From Rhodocollybia butyracea (taxonomy: Eukaryota > Basidiomycota > Agaricomycetes > Agaricales > Omphalotaceae): DNA of 64,000 bases. The translations under genes were made by a program, and so were the position numbers. The stretch's first letter is position 1. Every line of letters begins with the position of its first letter. The notes under the pieces were generated by a model, which was not told the origin of the DNA, made no database searches, and saw only the letters and a program-made list of their open reading frames with translations. The stretch spans positions 62,001 through 126,000 of the forward strand of contig JADNRY010000079.1 of assembly GCA_015501585.1 (NCBI GenBank). The letters are read 5' to 3'. Shown one piece after another: positions 1 to 12,123 of this stretch.

Positions 1-708
1 GAAAAAGAATCTATGGATTAAGCTGCCAATAGGCTTCTCGCTCCAGGGCACACGCTTCATTGCTTCCTCGCCTTGTGGGATCTCAGGTAGAAAGTCCCAT
101 CTGAGTGAAGCAGCGGCTCCAAACACCCAGAAGAATATATGGTAGACCATGATAAATACAGAAACAAAAGAGATTCCGAGTTCCACATCGGAAGTACCAT
201 TGAATGGAGGGTGAGCAGTGACAGATTGGACGATGGACGTCGCTAAAATAAATAGTTAGGAATGGTGATATAACCCAAGAGTATTTTGAACCCACGTAGG
301 TTACCCCAATTGCTCATCCCAGCGGCGATAATAATTCCCTGCCAAAAGTTTCTTGGCACGAAACATATCTCTCTAATTATTAGTCCAGACACAAAGCCCA
401 CGAAGATGTAGATCACAGCCAATAACATCAATGGCCCGATTGCGGATATGTTGGATGGTGTAAAGGCAGGAACAATGTTCGCGAAAATCAGGCAAGGTAA
501 AGCTACATTCATGGTTACTTGAGAAGCACCGCGAGAAGCAACAAGGGGAAATAAACCCATGCGGGCGAGGATATAGCCTAGGAAGATGGTAATATAGCTA
601 CAAGAGGGATTGTTAGACATGCCCCGATAGTGGTGAAACAGCTTACGTCTTCAATAAAGGCATAACACCTTCATAGATGAGCAAACCAGCTGAAGCTGTA
701 GCAGCCAT
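1..708 (-). CDS. Auxin-efflux-carrier-like membrane transporter (3' part outside window)
   Basis: Reading on the minus strand, exons are 708-647, 597-305 and 242-1, joined by GT-AG introns (646-598, 304-243); the frame is open to the window edge, so the C-terminus is missing. The start gives MAATASAGLLIYEGVMPLLK. Hydrophobic segments follow, with the pattern NVALPCLIFANIVPAF and a SNW motif just before intron 2. These fit the N-terminal half of the AEC/PIN-like membrane transport family (PF03547), which in fungi is thought to export small organic solutes across the ER or plasma membrane; the substrate cannot be read from sequence. The part after intron 2 has another hydrophobic stretch (ISFVSVFIMVYHIFFWVFGA) and a cytosolic loop rich in charged residues. 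It is divergently arranged with the NYN gene, about 1.5 kb apart. Family call fairly sure, exact role unknown. Confidence 0.8.
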
Positions 709-2212
709 TTTGTGGAACTAGGGGTAAGTCGGGCTTGCAAAAAAAAACAGAGGAACGGGACTTTATCACCGTAGCGGGAAGAGACGAAGTTACAACCACG
801 AGGAGAACATGACCAGAAATGGGTGGGATAAAAGTTCTCGTACGGACTTGACTCGAGCTGTAATCCTTGGACAAAAGGGGATCGGAATTGTCGGACCGAT
901 AACATGTGGAAATTTGGCGCCCGTGGCTCCACAAATCAAAAGACTTTATTAAACAAGTGGCTCAGACTACAACACTCGACGACCACAACAACGTTGCATA
1001 TTATATCGCCGTGCAAACCAGGTTGGCTTTTGTACGTCGTTTCATTCCCCAACTTGAAGCGCTTACGTACACGGCACTCTGTACGTAGGAAGGAAGGAAT
1101 AACCGAGAGTCTGATACAGTCCCAACGAGGTCGAGGAATGGCCGGGTTCCGTGCAACGCGTGTTGAATCACCATCGATTTGTTTCAAGATTGTAAATTGC
1201 ACAAACGTGACCGAATCGTTGGGAGTATAGGATCATCATTTCTTGCCTGGCTTCGTGAAAGTAAATGGTGAGTGCGGAGTACGAGTCTTGACATTATAAT
1301 GTACAGCATGTTCAGAGACATCACGGTCTTCATTGTTGCCCCGAGATTATCTTATATCCTTAGATCTACGCTTCCGTCTCTAGTGTCGTGAGGACGTTCC
1401 TCTTCTCGTCTTCTCCCGCTATTTTACATTCATCCATCTTCTTACCCCCGACAGAAACGGTAAGGCATGCTCGTGCTGGCTGGTAAATTCTACCAGCTTT
1501 GACCAGTAGACCGACTCTCTTCACCAGAGGCATCCAAGCCATCTAAAGATTGGGCGCAGACAGTCCTTAGTTTGGAAACAAAGGAGAGACGGGTGCATGG
1601 GGCGTGTCTGATCTATAATGGGCACCCTGTGGATTCTGGCATTTCTACGAGTCACGGTCAGATAGACCCTTTTTTAGTCTCAATATATAAGGTTGACATT
1701 GCCTTCAGAAATGTCATTCAAGAGCATTTAAGATGCTATTAAAGCGTCTCAGCCTTGGTGCCCCTGTAGTTTAAACAATTCTTGGCGATAGATTCATCGC
1801 TACAAGTTTGGTGGCTAGTAGATTTACTCATTCATACACGGTCCCAATCTGAATCGTGACCTCGTCCTAAGAATTTGAAGGTCTCGCGGTTCAAGCTAGC
1901 TTTCCCTAGGCCAAAGTGCGGTTGTGCGACTTTGCGCGACTTGTATAAATTTCATTGACCGCTCCTAGTGTAGCTTCCTGCGGGTATTTCCAGATACATA
2001 TTTCCTTAGGGGACCACTATATGGCCCCTGGGCCGTTTACATATTTACATAGCGGCGACTCGACATCAAGACATCAGTCAAAGCTGTATTGTGCTTACAT
2101 TAGCTTTCCCCCACCTGACAGCCCCGCTGGCCTCATGGAAAGCATGCCTCTTGATTCTGTACATTGACGATCTAATTTTCACTTTTCTATCTTTATTTTT
2201 CTAACCTTCGTA
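709..2212. other. Intergenic region between divergent genes
   Basis: No gene recognised. Short open frames at 904-1230 and 1955-2167 lack domain patterns and overlap one another on both strands. The stretch must contain the promoters of the transporter (minus) and the NYN gene (plus). A ctataat-like run near 1614 and a tataaattt run near 1944 are possible core-promoter signals, but nothing ties them to a start site. Confidence 0.5.
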
Positions 2213-4764
2213 ATGATTCGCTCAAATTCTGATACCACAACCACAGCGACTACATTCTCTTCCGACAGTCCTTCATTGTCTTCTGCGCCTTCCGAGCCTA
2301 CATCAGATGGTGAGTGGCTAGAAAAATCTCAAACCTTTCTGACAATTTTTTTTTTTGCAGAAACCCCTGACCTTGGACAGTTTACCGCTGTACTACGTGC
2401 CTGGACAGATTTTCAGCCTCCTCCGCGAATAGTCGCTCAACAAGCGCAAACTTTTTCTTCATCTCGTTCTTTGGGAAACACAACAACGTCTTCCAGTGAT
2501 CTCCGCGAAGACAAATCTACAGTATGGTCACACAGGCCCATCGCAAACTATCTTTCTCTTTCTGACACCGTCAGCGTCCCAACCGACACTGATTCTACAG
2601 ACCGAGACCGTCCGCGGACAGTGCAGATTGACGACGGAGATGACGAGCTCAGCGCCGAATACGATATTTATGACGATAATAACGCACGTGATGAATCCGA
2701 CGAGCAGATGCAGCTTGGCATCCGAGAACTTACTCTGCAGGACGTTGAAGACTTGGAGCAACCTTCACTGGGTTATCTTGACGAAGCTCTCCAATTCATT
2801 GCCGCAGAGCGAGAACGATGGACTGCGCAACGAGAATCCGATGCTACCGCAGCCATGTTAGCAGGAATTGAACCTAGGAGAAAACGTCGCAGGAAACGAA
2901 ACAAGACGCCTCGTGCTCAATCCACCACACGTACACCAACTGTCTCATCATTCTCGAGCTCTGTCTCCACTGTAATAGCAAACTTGGATGATGTTGATGC
3001 CCTCGCTGCGGATGCTGACGACTCGTCATCGTCTGTTGAACAGCAGCAGTCGAGTCCTCCACGAACTACTTTGTTCAACAGAGCTTCTCGTCGAACCCGT
3101 GGACGTCAAGCCAAGTTGCACCACAGCCGGTCGACGCCACAGCTCCGTATCATACGCCATGACGAGGACGAAGATGAAGAAGACGACTCTCAGTCTACGG
3201 ATCTCGTCGTTGAAGACTCACCTCGAGTCCAACAGCTGAAGCTACTAGGGAAGAAGCTGGCAGATCTGTTCCCTGAGGATAAAGAGTACCTCCAGAAGGT
3301 GCGATATAACATCATGTCTGTACCAGCTGCGACTGGCCCTCAGCCACACCCGTTTGGCCCCGCGGGCTATTTCGACTCTTCTGCGGATACGGACCGAGAG
3401 AATAGTAAAAATGTTGTCTTGGGTGGGTTTGTCGATACTAGAGGTGACCCGCCAAAGAGGACCACAAAGGCTGATGAGAGGCTGATCCATGTCTTTGTTG
3501 ATCAGTACGTTTTCCGTGTTACCTTTCTTACATCCCTGACATAGCCACCAGCTCGAATATTCTTATTGGATTATTAAACTACCTCCGACAACATCCACGG
3601 CAGCATCCTCAATATCGGGACTCTTACTTTAATGGTCCCCAGTCGTCCAACTCTACTGCCACGTTTGGAAACCCCGCCTCAGCCTCCACTTTTACTTCTC
3701 CTTACCCTAAACCTCCGAAACACCTCTCACACTCTGCCCTATCCCTCATCCTTGAACGTGGTCGGCCTGTTACTCGTAGGGTTCTGGTTACATCATCGCC
3801 GCTGTACCAACCTATGGAGAGCGCCGAGTATCTAGGGTTCGAGGTGAGGGTATTTGCGCGCGTTCCCGACACCGGTGACGGTATGGACCGAGAACGTGAT
3901 CGCGAAAAGAACCTGAACGGATATGGCTCTGGGAAGCATATTCATCACCGAAGCCAAAGTAGCGGATCGTCATTTGGCACAACGGGGAACATGGGTTCCC
4001 CGTCAGGAGACTCGGCTCCTCCGACTAAGCGCCAGAGGAAGAGAGCCGGAAGTATGAACAACAATAACAGTTACAGTAATAACAACTATAACCATAATAA
4101 CCGGAAAAACCATAGTCGAAAGATATCCGACAATACCAATACCTCGACCGAAAGTGAGCAAAATGGATCTGGAATCGTTGGAGTAGGAGGGGTGTTCCCT
4201 CGAGGTTTTCTTCAGGGCCAACATGTTTATTCACATTCTCTTCCTACGTCTCATACATCTACACCTCCTTTAGCCCTCGCTCCTTCCGTCGTAATAACTC
4301 CCTCCTCCGCCGGACTCTCTCCTGCTCCCCAACCCCGGATACGCTACCGCGAACAAGGCGTCGACGAGCTGCTTCAGCTCAAATTACATCAAGTCCTCGC
4401 CTCCATCGATGGGCATCCTCCCAAGGACAGCACCATCATTCTAGCGACCGGAGACGGAAACGTTGGTCAGTTTAATGAAGATGGGTTTTTGGGAGGTGTG
4501 AGGACAGCATTAAAAAGAGGGTGGAAGGTTGAGTTGTATGCGTGGGAGGGAGGGCTAAGTCGCGCGTGGAGGAGGGAGTTTGGGGAAGGAAGTGAGTGGG
4601 CGAGGGGTGAAGGGGCGTCGTTCAATTCGTCCCCCGGAAAGATGGGGAGGAAGGGAAAGAATGTGAATGGGAAATCGAAAGGAATGGATGAGGAAGGCGG
4701 ACCCAGGTTTAAAGTTATTGGGATGGAGCAATTCGGGAGTGAGTTGGTGGAGATCTATTTTTGA
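2213..4764 (+). CDS. NYN-domain protein, putative ribonuclease-fold
   Basis: Exons 2213-2309, 2361-3504 and 3552-4764 (introns GT-AG, 51 and 47 bp) give 817 residues. The N-terminal half is low-complexity, Ser/Thr-rich and acidic, with a basic RRKRRRKRNK patch (possible nuclear signal). The NYN fold starts right at intron 2 with VDHSNILIGLL (around residue 411). After a long Ser/Asn-rich insertion it resumes with ILATGDGN (about residue 712) and GWKVELYAWEGGLSRAWR. The two Asp-bearing motifs are those expected of NYN/PIN-like metal-dependent nucleases (PF01936, limkain/MARF1 type). The large insertion between the halves is unusual in length. Its 3' half is copied repeatedly through the window as decayed relics beside DUF6533 genes, so this copy is the likely source. 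Activity on RNA is inferred from the family only. Confidence 0.8.
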
Positions 4765-5186
4765 TGCTCGCAAGTGAAATGTATAACAATGTAAGCCCAG
4801 GTCAAGTGAGTTCCTCGGTATGTATTACGCTCTGTATGGGGCCACTCCTAGTGTGTGCTCTTTGATCTTCGTTGGAAACTGATATGTATGTATAGATAAA
4901 TAGCTCTAAAGAAAATGTACTGTGTTGCTTATTGACTTAAAATACGTGTGCGTAGATTGTTCCGGCCAGATCATCGGCCAACAGCTAATTCTGACATGGA
5001 CAGCTAGCATCTTTAGTAAGTAATGAATCACTCGTGTAAAAACGCACAATATTACACAAAGCGTGAATTACGTCGCACGAATGCATCAATGTTGTCTGAT
5101 ATATAAACCTGTGGGTTTGGGAACGACCTATGTTCTTCCTTCGCTATCTATCGGGCTAGTCCCGATATTATTTCTGTGGCCCTTTC
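4765..5186. promoter_or_regulatory. Spacer with TATA-like box upstream of DUF6533 gene A
   Basis: Non-coding. It contains the NYN 3' flank and, at about 5098-5110, a gatatataaacctg run some 85 bp before the ATG of gene A. Gene I has a related ttatataggtttgg run at 40222-40235, so A and I seem to share a promoter type different from the other array members. Confidence 0.45.
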
Positions 5187-6655
5187 ATGACTGTCTCCCT
5201 AACCCCAGAAGAAGTGGTCAAATATCTTGATGATAGGAACTTGATATCGGTACTTCTCTTCACACTGATACTTTCTTCTGCGAGTCTGCTGAACGTCATT
5301 TTCGGGATTCTCCTAGTATTTTGTTGGTACGTAATTTTGGTTCTTCCAGTATCTACCCATTATAATAACCCCAGACCAAACAGTATCAAGCGCTGTATTC
5401 TTCTTGTATGATTGGGTGCTCATGCTTCCAGTGGAGCTGGATGTCGTCTGGTCTGCGAAGTCACAACCTCTGAATGTGCTCTATATCATCCAGCGATACA
5501 TGCCGTTCGTCGACACGATTGGTATCCTATTTGCAGGAAAGGATGATGGATTGATTGCTTGTTGATATCTGATACTGAACGTTAGATACGTTTAGTGTCA
5601 TTCGCGAAGCCTATAGAACCGAATACATGTCGCATTCTGTATACCACCAGCGGATGTAAATGTTCGTTCTTATGCCTTGCGAGCTTGCCTGATATACTTT
5701 TGCCTTGCATAGGGATGTATATCACTGGGATAGCCCTAACAGAAGGTACTTACTCGTTGAATCAATTCCCATATCCTTGGTTCTTTGGTCCTTAGATACT
5801 CATGCAAAGCTGTAGTTGTCTTAACGATACGCACCTGGGCACTATGGAGAAACGATACCAGATTGACCATCGGCCTGATGATACTCTTTTTGGGTTGCTG
5901 GGCACCGAATTTTTACGTCATGCACCTATACCTCGATTCACAGACATGTAAGTCGTGCTGTACAGGCTTGATTTTTTCTCGGCCGTTGATCTAGATTCCA
6001 TCTTAGACATTCCTTCTCCACTACCGCAGGTTGGATGCGTGATTCTAGGCGGTAAATCGATACTGTTCTTGTGCTGGGTGATCTTGATGGTTTACGAAGC
6101 GGGTGAGCTTACATTTAATACGTTTTCTGGTTCAGTCACTGACGATTATTTCTAGGGATACTGATACTGATGTTGATCCCAGGCCTAGCTTTTTGTGTGT
6201 TGTTTTTCCCACTCTCGACCTTGGCTTTTTCTTAATTCCCGCCTATAGGGTTGCCTCATATACTCCACTCAGGAAACTGGTCAGCGTTGACCACCGTAGT
6301 GTACAGAGACGGTAAGCGCTAGATATTTTAATCACGATTCGACTGAGGTTGTTCGATTTCCAGGTATCGCTTACTACCTGGTTCTTTTTGGTGAATACCT
6401 AATAAATGTGCCCTTTCCGTACTTACCGTTCCGCCAGTGTTGTCAGCGGCAAATGTGGTCACTGTTCTACTACTGCCGGTGAGTCCTTGCATCCTCGAAC
6501 TTGACATGTCCGTTCATCCTCTGGTACAGCATGATCTCGAGAACCTATTCACTCCGTATCAGCGGGTGATGCAAACTATCCTGACCAGCAGAGCCATCCT
6601 CCATATGCGAAGTCAGTCGCGCAAATCACCAACACTTCCAGTCTTTGTTACATGA
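5187..6655 (+). CDS. DUF6533 multi-pass membrane protein, array gene A
   Basis: I read twelve exons: 5187-5249, 5317-5326 (10-nt microexon), 5384-5536, 5596-5655, 5713-5745, 5816-5947, 6007-6102, 6156-6194, 6249-6311, 6364-6390, 6438-6478, 6530-6655, giving 280 residues with a continuous frame. The N-terminal block NLISYFVVSSAVFFLYDW followed by LPVELDVVW is the DUF6533 signature: a first helix ending in LYDW, then an acidic E plus W. About seven hydrophobic helices follow, including IIQRYMPFVDTIGILFA, GIALTEVVVLTIRTWALW and FLCWVILMVYEAG. The tail HDLENLFTPYQRVMQTILTSRAILHMRSQ is presumably cytosolic. Intron 3 (5537-5595) has a GA instead of GT donor; in this copy an alternative GT donor at about 5561 would also keep frame. 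The junction between exons 8 and 9 differs from most paralogues and matches gene I. Function of DUF6533 is unknown; a receptor-like or transport role would be guesswork. Confidence 0.75.
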
Positions 6656-6841
6656 TTTCTGATTTAAGTAATTGCCGGCTGTCAAGAGATAGGAAAATAA
6701 AGTCGACCCCGAATGCGCCGAGATCTGTTCTATACACACACATCCGTACGGATCGTCAGTGTGTAACGAGTGTGCCTATGGGAGACTAGAGATCTGTAGA
6801 TCTGTACTGTATCTTCAAAATAATCACACATAATCTTCTCA

Positions 6842-7150
6842 AAAATGGACTCCTCAGTTGGCTCTCACAGGGACTATAGTAAGTATTCTCTCCTTCTGGG
6901 GAAAACAAACGAAGAAATTCAATCATTCTCTTCTACCTGAAGAGCACACCTCACTCCAGTCATTATCCAAAGATTCAGACCACAACCGTTCTAGCGAGTT
7001 TCCATGACGCCATCTCCGAGGCTCAGCCTATAAAAAGCACTGATTTAGGGTTTGAGGTGAGTGTTTGCACGACCTGACGGCATCACTATGGCCTGACGTA
7101 TTTCAGCGTATCTCTCCATTTCTGGAAAATGGTTGGAAAACTGGGAAACA
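6842..7150 (+). pseudogene. Relic of NYN gene (short piece)
   Basis: The stretch around 6985-7070 (gaggctcagcctataaaaag, then gatttagggtttgaggtgag) matches the NYN gene around 3808-3850, where the sequence reads ctatggagagcgcc...tagggttcgaggtgagg. No frame is kept. It sits between DUF6533 genes A and B, as in the other units. The shortest of the recognisable NYN relics. Confidence 0.5.
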
Positions 7151-7162
7151 GCTACTATAACA

Positions 7163-7219
7163 CAGGTCGTCGTTGAGGACACCTTAACAGGAGTCTTTCT
7201 ATGGACCTAATAAATAGGG
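7163..7219 (+). promoter_or_regulatory. Conserved upstream block of gene B
   Basis: Reads caggtcgtcgttgaggacac, then cttaacaggagtctttct, then an ataaatag box, ending about 68 bp before the ATG. The same order of elements precedes genes C, D, E, F, H, J and K. Confidence 0.6.
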
Positions 7220-7286
7220 TTGGACCGACCTTTTGTTGTTTGCTATATCCCAGCGGTATTTAGTACTTTTTTAGAGTTCTTGAGTC

Positions 7287-8769
7287 ATGGCTGCCATCTC
7301 TCCAACGCTGGCACTGGAAGAGGTGGTCCAACTCCTGGATGATAGGACATTGACATCGGTACTTGCCCTGCTGTTTTCTTCTCGAAGTCTGCTGAACGTC
7401 ATCTTCGTGGTTCTCCCCTAGTATATTGTCGGTGTGTAGCTTTGGTTCTTCCATACTAATCCTCATACTTAGAATTAAAAAAATCAAAACAGTATCAAGC
7501 GCTGTACTTTTTCTGTACGATTGGATACTCATGTTTCCAGTGGAGCTGGATGTCGTCTGGTCTGAAAAGCTACGGCCTCTAAATGTGCTCTACATTATCC
7601 AACGATACATGCCGTTCGTCGACACTATTGGTATTATACTTGCAGGAAAGGATGGTATATTGATCGCCTGATATTATCTGATACTGAACATTACTTCAAA
7701 CAGTGACCTTTGTGAAACCTATAGAACCGAATACATGTCGTATACTGTACGCCACCAGTGGATGTATGTGTTCTTGCTTCTTATGTGCCCATTTGTCTGA
7801 TGTGTCTTCAACACCTCGAACAGGGATGTATATTATAGGGATAGCCTTAACAGAAAGTACTCGTCAAATCAACTTGCATATCTTTGGTTTACGATACTTA
7901 TGTGAAGCTATAGTCATCTTAACGATGCGCACCTTGGCACTTTGGGGAAACGATATCAGATTAACTGTTGGCCTCACGATATTCTTCTTGGGATGCTGGG
8001 TATCTGCTTTTTACATCAACCATCTCTTCCTCGCTTCACAGATATGTACGTCCCGTTTAGGGCGCAGGCTACTAGTGAATCCTTGAGCGTTCGTTCACCC
8101 TTTCATAGACATTCCTTCTCCAATCCCGCAGATTGGATGTGTGATATTAGGCGGTGAACCCATATTGTTCTTAAGTTGGGTGATATTGATGATTTACGAA
8201 GCAGGTGAGTTGATGTATATTTGGGTTTTTGGACTCAGTCTTTCACGGATGATTCTTTCTTTCCAGTGATCCTGATACTGATGTTGATCCCTGGCCTTGC
8301 TTATTGTGTGTTGTTTTTTTTCACTCTCGACCGTGAATATGTTCTCAGTCCCTGCCTCGTGTATAGTCCGCTCGGGAAACTGGTCGGCGTTGACCACCGT
8401 AGTGTACCGAGACGGTAAGGGCTGACTATTTTTATCATGATCCAACTTGACAGAGATTTTCAGGTATCACTTACTACCTGTTTCTTTTCGGTGAATGTCT
8501 ACAACTGCATCTCTGTTATGATACTCACCATTCCATCGACATCAGGGCTGTCAGTGACAAATTTGGCCACTGTTCTACTACTGCCGGTGAGTGCATGCAT
8601 CCTCAAACTTGTCACGTCGGCTCATCCTCTGGCGCAGCATGATCTTGAGAACCTTTTCATTTCGTATCAGCGAGTGATGCAAACCGTACTGACCAGCAGA
8701 GTCATCCTCCATATGCGAAGTCAGGTGAGGCAAGGTCAAAACGCTCCTTATAAGACTCTTTCGGGATAA
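7287..8769 (+). CDS. DUF6533 membrane protein, array gene B
   Basis: Start MAAISPTLALEEVVQLLDD; microexon 7422-7431 (TATATTGTCG); the LYDWILMFPVELDVVW signature lies in the exon beginning near 7494. The GA-donor intron is 7646-7703; here a GT donor 10 bp further on would also keep frame. Downstream exons can all be joined in frame by GT-AG introns, including one that starts GTGTGT just after PGLAY, contains a T-run and ends at ttctcag. Read without that intron the T-run looks like a frameshift, which is misleading. The last exon ends HMRSQVRQGQNAPYKTLSG. No disabling change seen. Confidence 0.7.
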
Positions 8770-9419
8770 GAACCTTCCCAGACTGTCGTTTTATTAAAGA
8801 CAATGATTTGGACTTCATCTGAATTGCAATCTGTTAGATAGCGATTTTGGACATCTTGGACTTAGGACTTTGAACTTTGGACTTCATGGACATATATGGA
8901 CAAATTATTTAACTTTGTTAATTAGTTTCCTGGCCCAGATATGAGCCCCGGCGCTGCTCTATCCGCACCAGGTATGTATTACACGGACTTGTATTATTTA
9001 GTTTTTTGACAATCACTGTTTTATCAGTACCAGACGTCTTCATGGTTTGATATACTGCTAACTAGTTACTCAATAGTTTAGATAACTCGATTCAACGTAT
9101 AGTACCTTCGGTTCTTTTATTCTGTGTTAATGCTCGGAGTGAGTTTACTTATCCCTTTACTTGACAGGTAGAGTAAAAACGAAAAAGCTCTGTACTCTTT
9201 CTTTGTTAAACCTTTGAGGGAGGAGTCGACCGAGATATCCGGGCCGGTTATTATGTATCTGTATCTTAACCTTATCCCACTACCTTCTATCACTTGATAT
9301 GGTGGAATACACAGCCTCGACGACTATTCTAGTCCACAGGACCTCCAAACCTTTACAGACTTAACCTTCTTTTATTTTTTTGAGTCTTTCTTTGGGATTG
9401 TCCCCTGCTGAACTCGGCT
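8770..9419. other. Spacer after gene B
   Basis: AT-rich, with the imperfect repeat ttggac/ttggacttc around 8809-8890 (successive tggacttcat, tggacatctt, tggacttagg). No coding potential recognised. A similar ttggacctt-type run follows genes C (12190-12220) and E (20286-20330), so this is duplicated 3' flank of the DUF6533 unit. Confidence 0.5.
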
Positions 9420-10250
9420 TCTCGAAGGCGCTAGAACAATAATGGAACTATGAGCGACAATACTAGTCGCTGTATCGAAAAGGTACTTGGAAGATGTCCG
9501 ACAACTTGACCAAAAGTGGACAGGCGGATCTGGAATCGTTGGGCGAGGAGTGATCCCTGAAGCGTCCCGTTCGGGCCACCATTACGAGTCCTGAATGTAT
9601 AATGAAGGCTCGTCCTTATGGCCGGTTTCGCGTGGGAATTTGTTCCCAATTAGGGTTGATCTTGCCCAAATTTGGAAGAATCGTTTCCCCATATTTAGAA
9701 ATGTCAAAGCGCTTGACATGTGACTTTCTGATGTGCCCACTTCACTCATGGTATTTCATGTTACACAAAACTTCGCCGCATCTGATACCTTTTTACTCTT
9801 GAACTTCTTGCATCAAACACTGTTGTGGTTGCACCTCTAATGTGCAGATTATCGGTGCTGTACATTCTTTTCGCCACATGTGACACGGTGTTTATTCATC
9901 TTAATAATACTTCCATTTTTGTAGCCCCGCACTTTTCATTAGTGGTTGTTGCAGTGCACAATTCATAACTAGCCTCTTGCAGGACTCGTACCTGCCACGC
10001 GCTTGGCGCGGTGGCCCACACTCGCAAGTGGTTGGTTATTTGTCTTCCGAAATATCTGCACCTCTCTTGGCCCACCGAGCCGCCCCTTCCGTTGTAGCAA
10101 GGCCGTCATCCGGCGGATTCTCCCTCCTGCTTTCCAACTTCCGGGAATACGCTATCGCGAACACAGCGCTGATGGGCTCCGAGTCCTTCAACTCAAGAGT
10201 GACGAGTCAAGCCGCATCGAGTCCTTGACCCTATTAGCCTCCTGAGGAGG
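9420..10250 (+). pseudogene. Relic of NYN gene 3' half, interrupted by a small repeat
   Basis: 9475-9590 matches the NYN gene around 4110-4205 (gatgtccgacaacttgacc, then ggcggatctggaatcgttgg). After the inserted element at 9590-10031 the match resumes: gccccttccgttgtagcaag and aatacgctatcgcgaacaca correspond to the NYN gene near 4280-4360 (ccgttgtaataact, atacgctaccgcgaacaagg). Frame is lost. The relic shows the duplicated unit carried NYN sequence through the conserved C-terminal domain. Confidence 0.7.
9590..10031 (-). mobile_element. Unclassified ~430-bp non-autonomous element, copy 1
   Basis: The same sequence occurs in the opposite orientation inside gene J (44087-44520). Shared ends are TACGAGTCCTGAATGTA on one side and CAGGACTCGTACC...CTCGCAAGTG on the other. 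Thus TACGAGTCCTG / CAGGACTCGTA form an inverted repeat, with about 40 bp outside it able to fold as a GC-rich hairpin (GCCACGCGC with GCGCGGTGGC). No protein is encoded and no clear target-site duplication flanks it: comparison with uninterrupted NYN relics puts the insertion between ccaccat and ggttggtt. The terminal hairpin and missing duplication suggest a Helitron/Helentron-like or MITE relative, but the class is open. Confidence 0.65.
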
Positions 10251-10570
10251 CTTGCTGTCCTCGGAGGAATGTACATCATGACAGGCTACTACTGATACTG
10301 CAGTGAGGTATATACATCATTTTACTGTTTCTTGATGATACAATGTCTCTTGTCAAAAAAAGCTAGTTCTTACTCGGTTCTAACTTCTTACACTGCTAGC
10401 TTACGACAGTCTTCCTTCCGAGGCAATGTGCGGGCCCTTAGTATGTACAAGATCATAGTAGAGCCGCTGTACAGGTGAAATTCTGTGAAATTATGCGATT
10501 TAGCCTAGATTTGGACCATTTTTCAAACCTGAACCTCCAGATGTCCCCGCTTAATACCTAATACCGGAAC

Positions 10571-10628
10571 ACAGGCCATCGTTGATGATATTTTGACAGG
10601 AGTCTCTCTACGAGCCTAATAAATAGGT
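10571..10628 (+). promoter_or_regulatory. Conserved upstream block of gene C
   Basis: caggccatcgttgatgatat, tttgacaggagtctctcta and ataaatagg, in the array-typical order, ending about 65 bp before the ATG at 10693. The palindrome is partly decayed (ccatcgttgatga). Confidence 0.6.
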
Positions 10629-10692
10629 TCGAGCTGACCTTGGATGTTGTTTACTAGTTGCCCGTCGCGATATTACTTTTTAGAGCTCTTTC

Positions 10693-12123
10693 ATGGCTGC
10701 CACTCTCTCAGAAGAGGTGGTCCAACTCCTAGATGGTAGTAAATTGATATCGGTACTTCACATTACTGTTTTCCTCTCTGACTCTGCTGAATGTCGTCTT
10801 CGTGGTTTACTCATAGTATGTGGTTGGTGCGTAACTTCGGTTCTTCCATGCCAATCCTATTTAAAAATTAAAACAGTATCAAGCATTGCACTTTTTCTGT
10901 ACGACTGGATACTCATGCTTCCAGTTGAGCTGGATGTTGTCTGGTCCGAGAAGCTACGACTTCTGAATGTGCTCTACATCATCCAACGATACATGCCGTT
11001 CATCGACACGATTGGCATTATATTTGCAGGAAAGGATGATGTATCGACTGCTTGATAATATCTGATACCAAACGTTACTTCAAACAGTGACCTTTGCGAA
11101 ACCTATAGAAGTGAATACCTGTCGTACCCTTTATAACACCGGTGGATGTACGTGTTCTTGCTACTTATTTGCACCTTTGTCTAATGTGTCTTCACCCTGA
11201 ACAGGGATGTATATTATAGGGATTTCCCTAACAGAAAGTACTCATTGAATCGATTCTCGTATCCTTGGTTTACTTATGTGAAGCTATAGTTATCTTGGCG
11301 ATGCGCACCTGGGCACTTTGGGGAAAAGATAACAGATTAGCAGTTGGCCTCACAATATTTTTTGGGGGATGCTGGATATCCAAAAGTTACATTGTACATC
11401 TCTTCCTCGATTCACAGATATGTAGGTTCCGCTTGCACTGATGAGTCCTTGAATCTTCATTCATTGGAAACCCCTTCCTAGATATCCCTTCTCCAACCCC
11501 ACAGATTGGATGCGTGATATTGGGCGGTGAACCGATATTGTTCTGGTGCTGGGCGATCTTGATGGTTTACGAAGCAGGTGAGCTGATGTATGATTTTTTT
11601 TGGGCTCAGTCACTCATGAAGAACTCTTTCTTTCCAGTGATCCTGATACTGATGTTGATCCCTGGTCTCGCTTATTGTGTGTTGTTTTTTTACTCTCGAC
11701 CACGGTGGCTTTGTTCTTAGTCTTGGCCTCGGCTATAGTTCGCTCAGGAAACTGGTCGGCGTTGACCACCGCAGTGTACCGAGACGGTAGGGGCTGACTA
11801 TTTTAATCATGATCCGACTTGACGGAGATTTTCAGGTATCACTTACTACCTGTTTCTTTTCGGTGAATATCTACCACTTCCGTACCCTTGTCATAATACT
11901 TACCATTCCATCAACATCAGGGCTGTCGGTGACAAATCTGCTCACTGTTCTACTACTGCCGGTGAGTGCTTGCATTCTCAAACTTGTCACGTCAGCTCAT
12001 TCTCTGGCACAGCATAATCTCCAGAACCTTTTCATTTCGTATCAGCGAGTGATGCAAACTGTGCTGACCAGCAGAGTCATCCTCCATATGCGAAGTCAGG
12101 CGCGCAACGTCAAAGCTCACTAG
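10693..12123 (+). CDS. DUF6533 membrane protein, array gene C
   Basis: Start MAATLSEEVVQLLDGSKLIS; microexon 10817-10826 (TATGTGGTTG); GA-donor intron 11030-11087, with no GT donor of the right phase nearby. The signature FLYDWILMLPVELDVVW is intact. The splice to the exon coding ...VILAMRTWALW uses an acceptor tatag. The later GTGTGT...tcttag intron is needed to connect PGLAY to VLASAIVRSGNWSALTT. The final exon ends MRSQARNVKAH. Frame is continuous across all exons I traced. The change of FLGCW to FGGCW in the fourth hydrophobic segment is a difference from the paralogues, not a break. Confidence 0.7.

Noticed and set aside
904..1230. Plus-strand open frame of 108 codons
   Set aside because: Overlaps several other random frames on both strands; no domain, no splice context, no duplicate elsewhere in the window.
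1738..1800. Possible tRNA-like sequence (gtttaaac and gattcatcgc context)
   Set aside because: No cloverleaf with matching acceptor stem or TTCRANY box could be built.
1955..2167. 70-codon open frame upstream of the NYN gene
   Set aside because: Ends just before the NYN start without frame or splice connection; low information content.
5801..5816. Splice acceptor at gcaaag or gtgaag before ctatag in the DUF6533 exon coding VVLTxRTWALW
   Set aside because: Gene D lacks an AG there (gtgagg), while ctatag/ctacag|TT gives a frame-consistent acceptor in all copies.
6180..6260. Apparent frameshifts and stop codons in the T-run region after PGLAF/Y of the DUF6533 genes (also near 8300, 11690, 16235, 19770, 36215, 63050)
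   Set aside because: A short intron starting GTGTGT right after the Ala-Phe/Tyr codon and ending at a YAG before the VRSGNW exon restores frame in every copy, so these are not pseudogene lesions.
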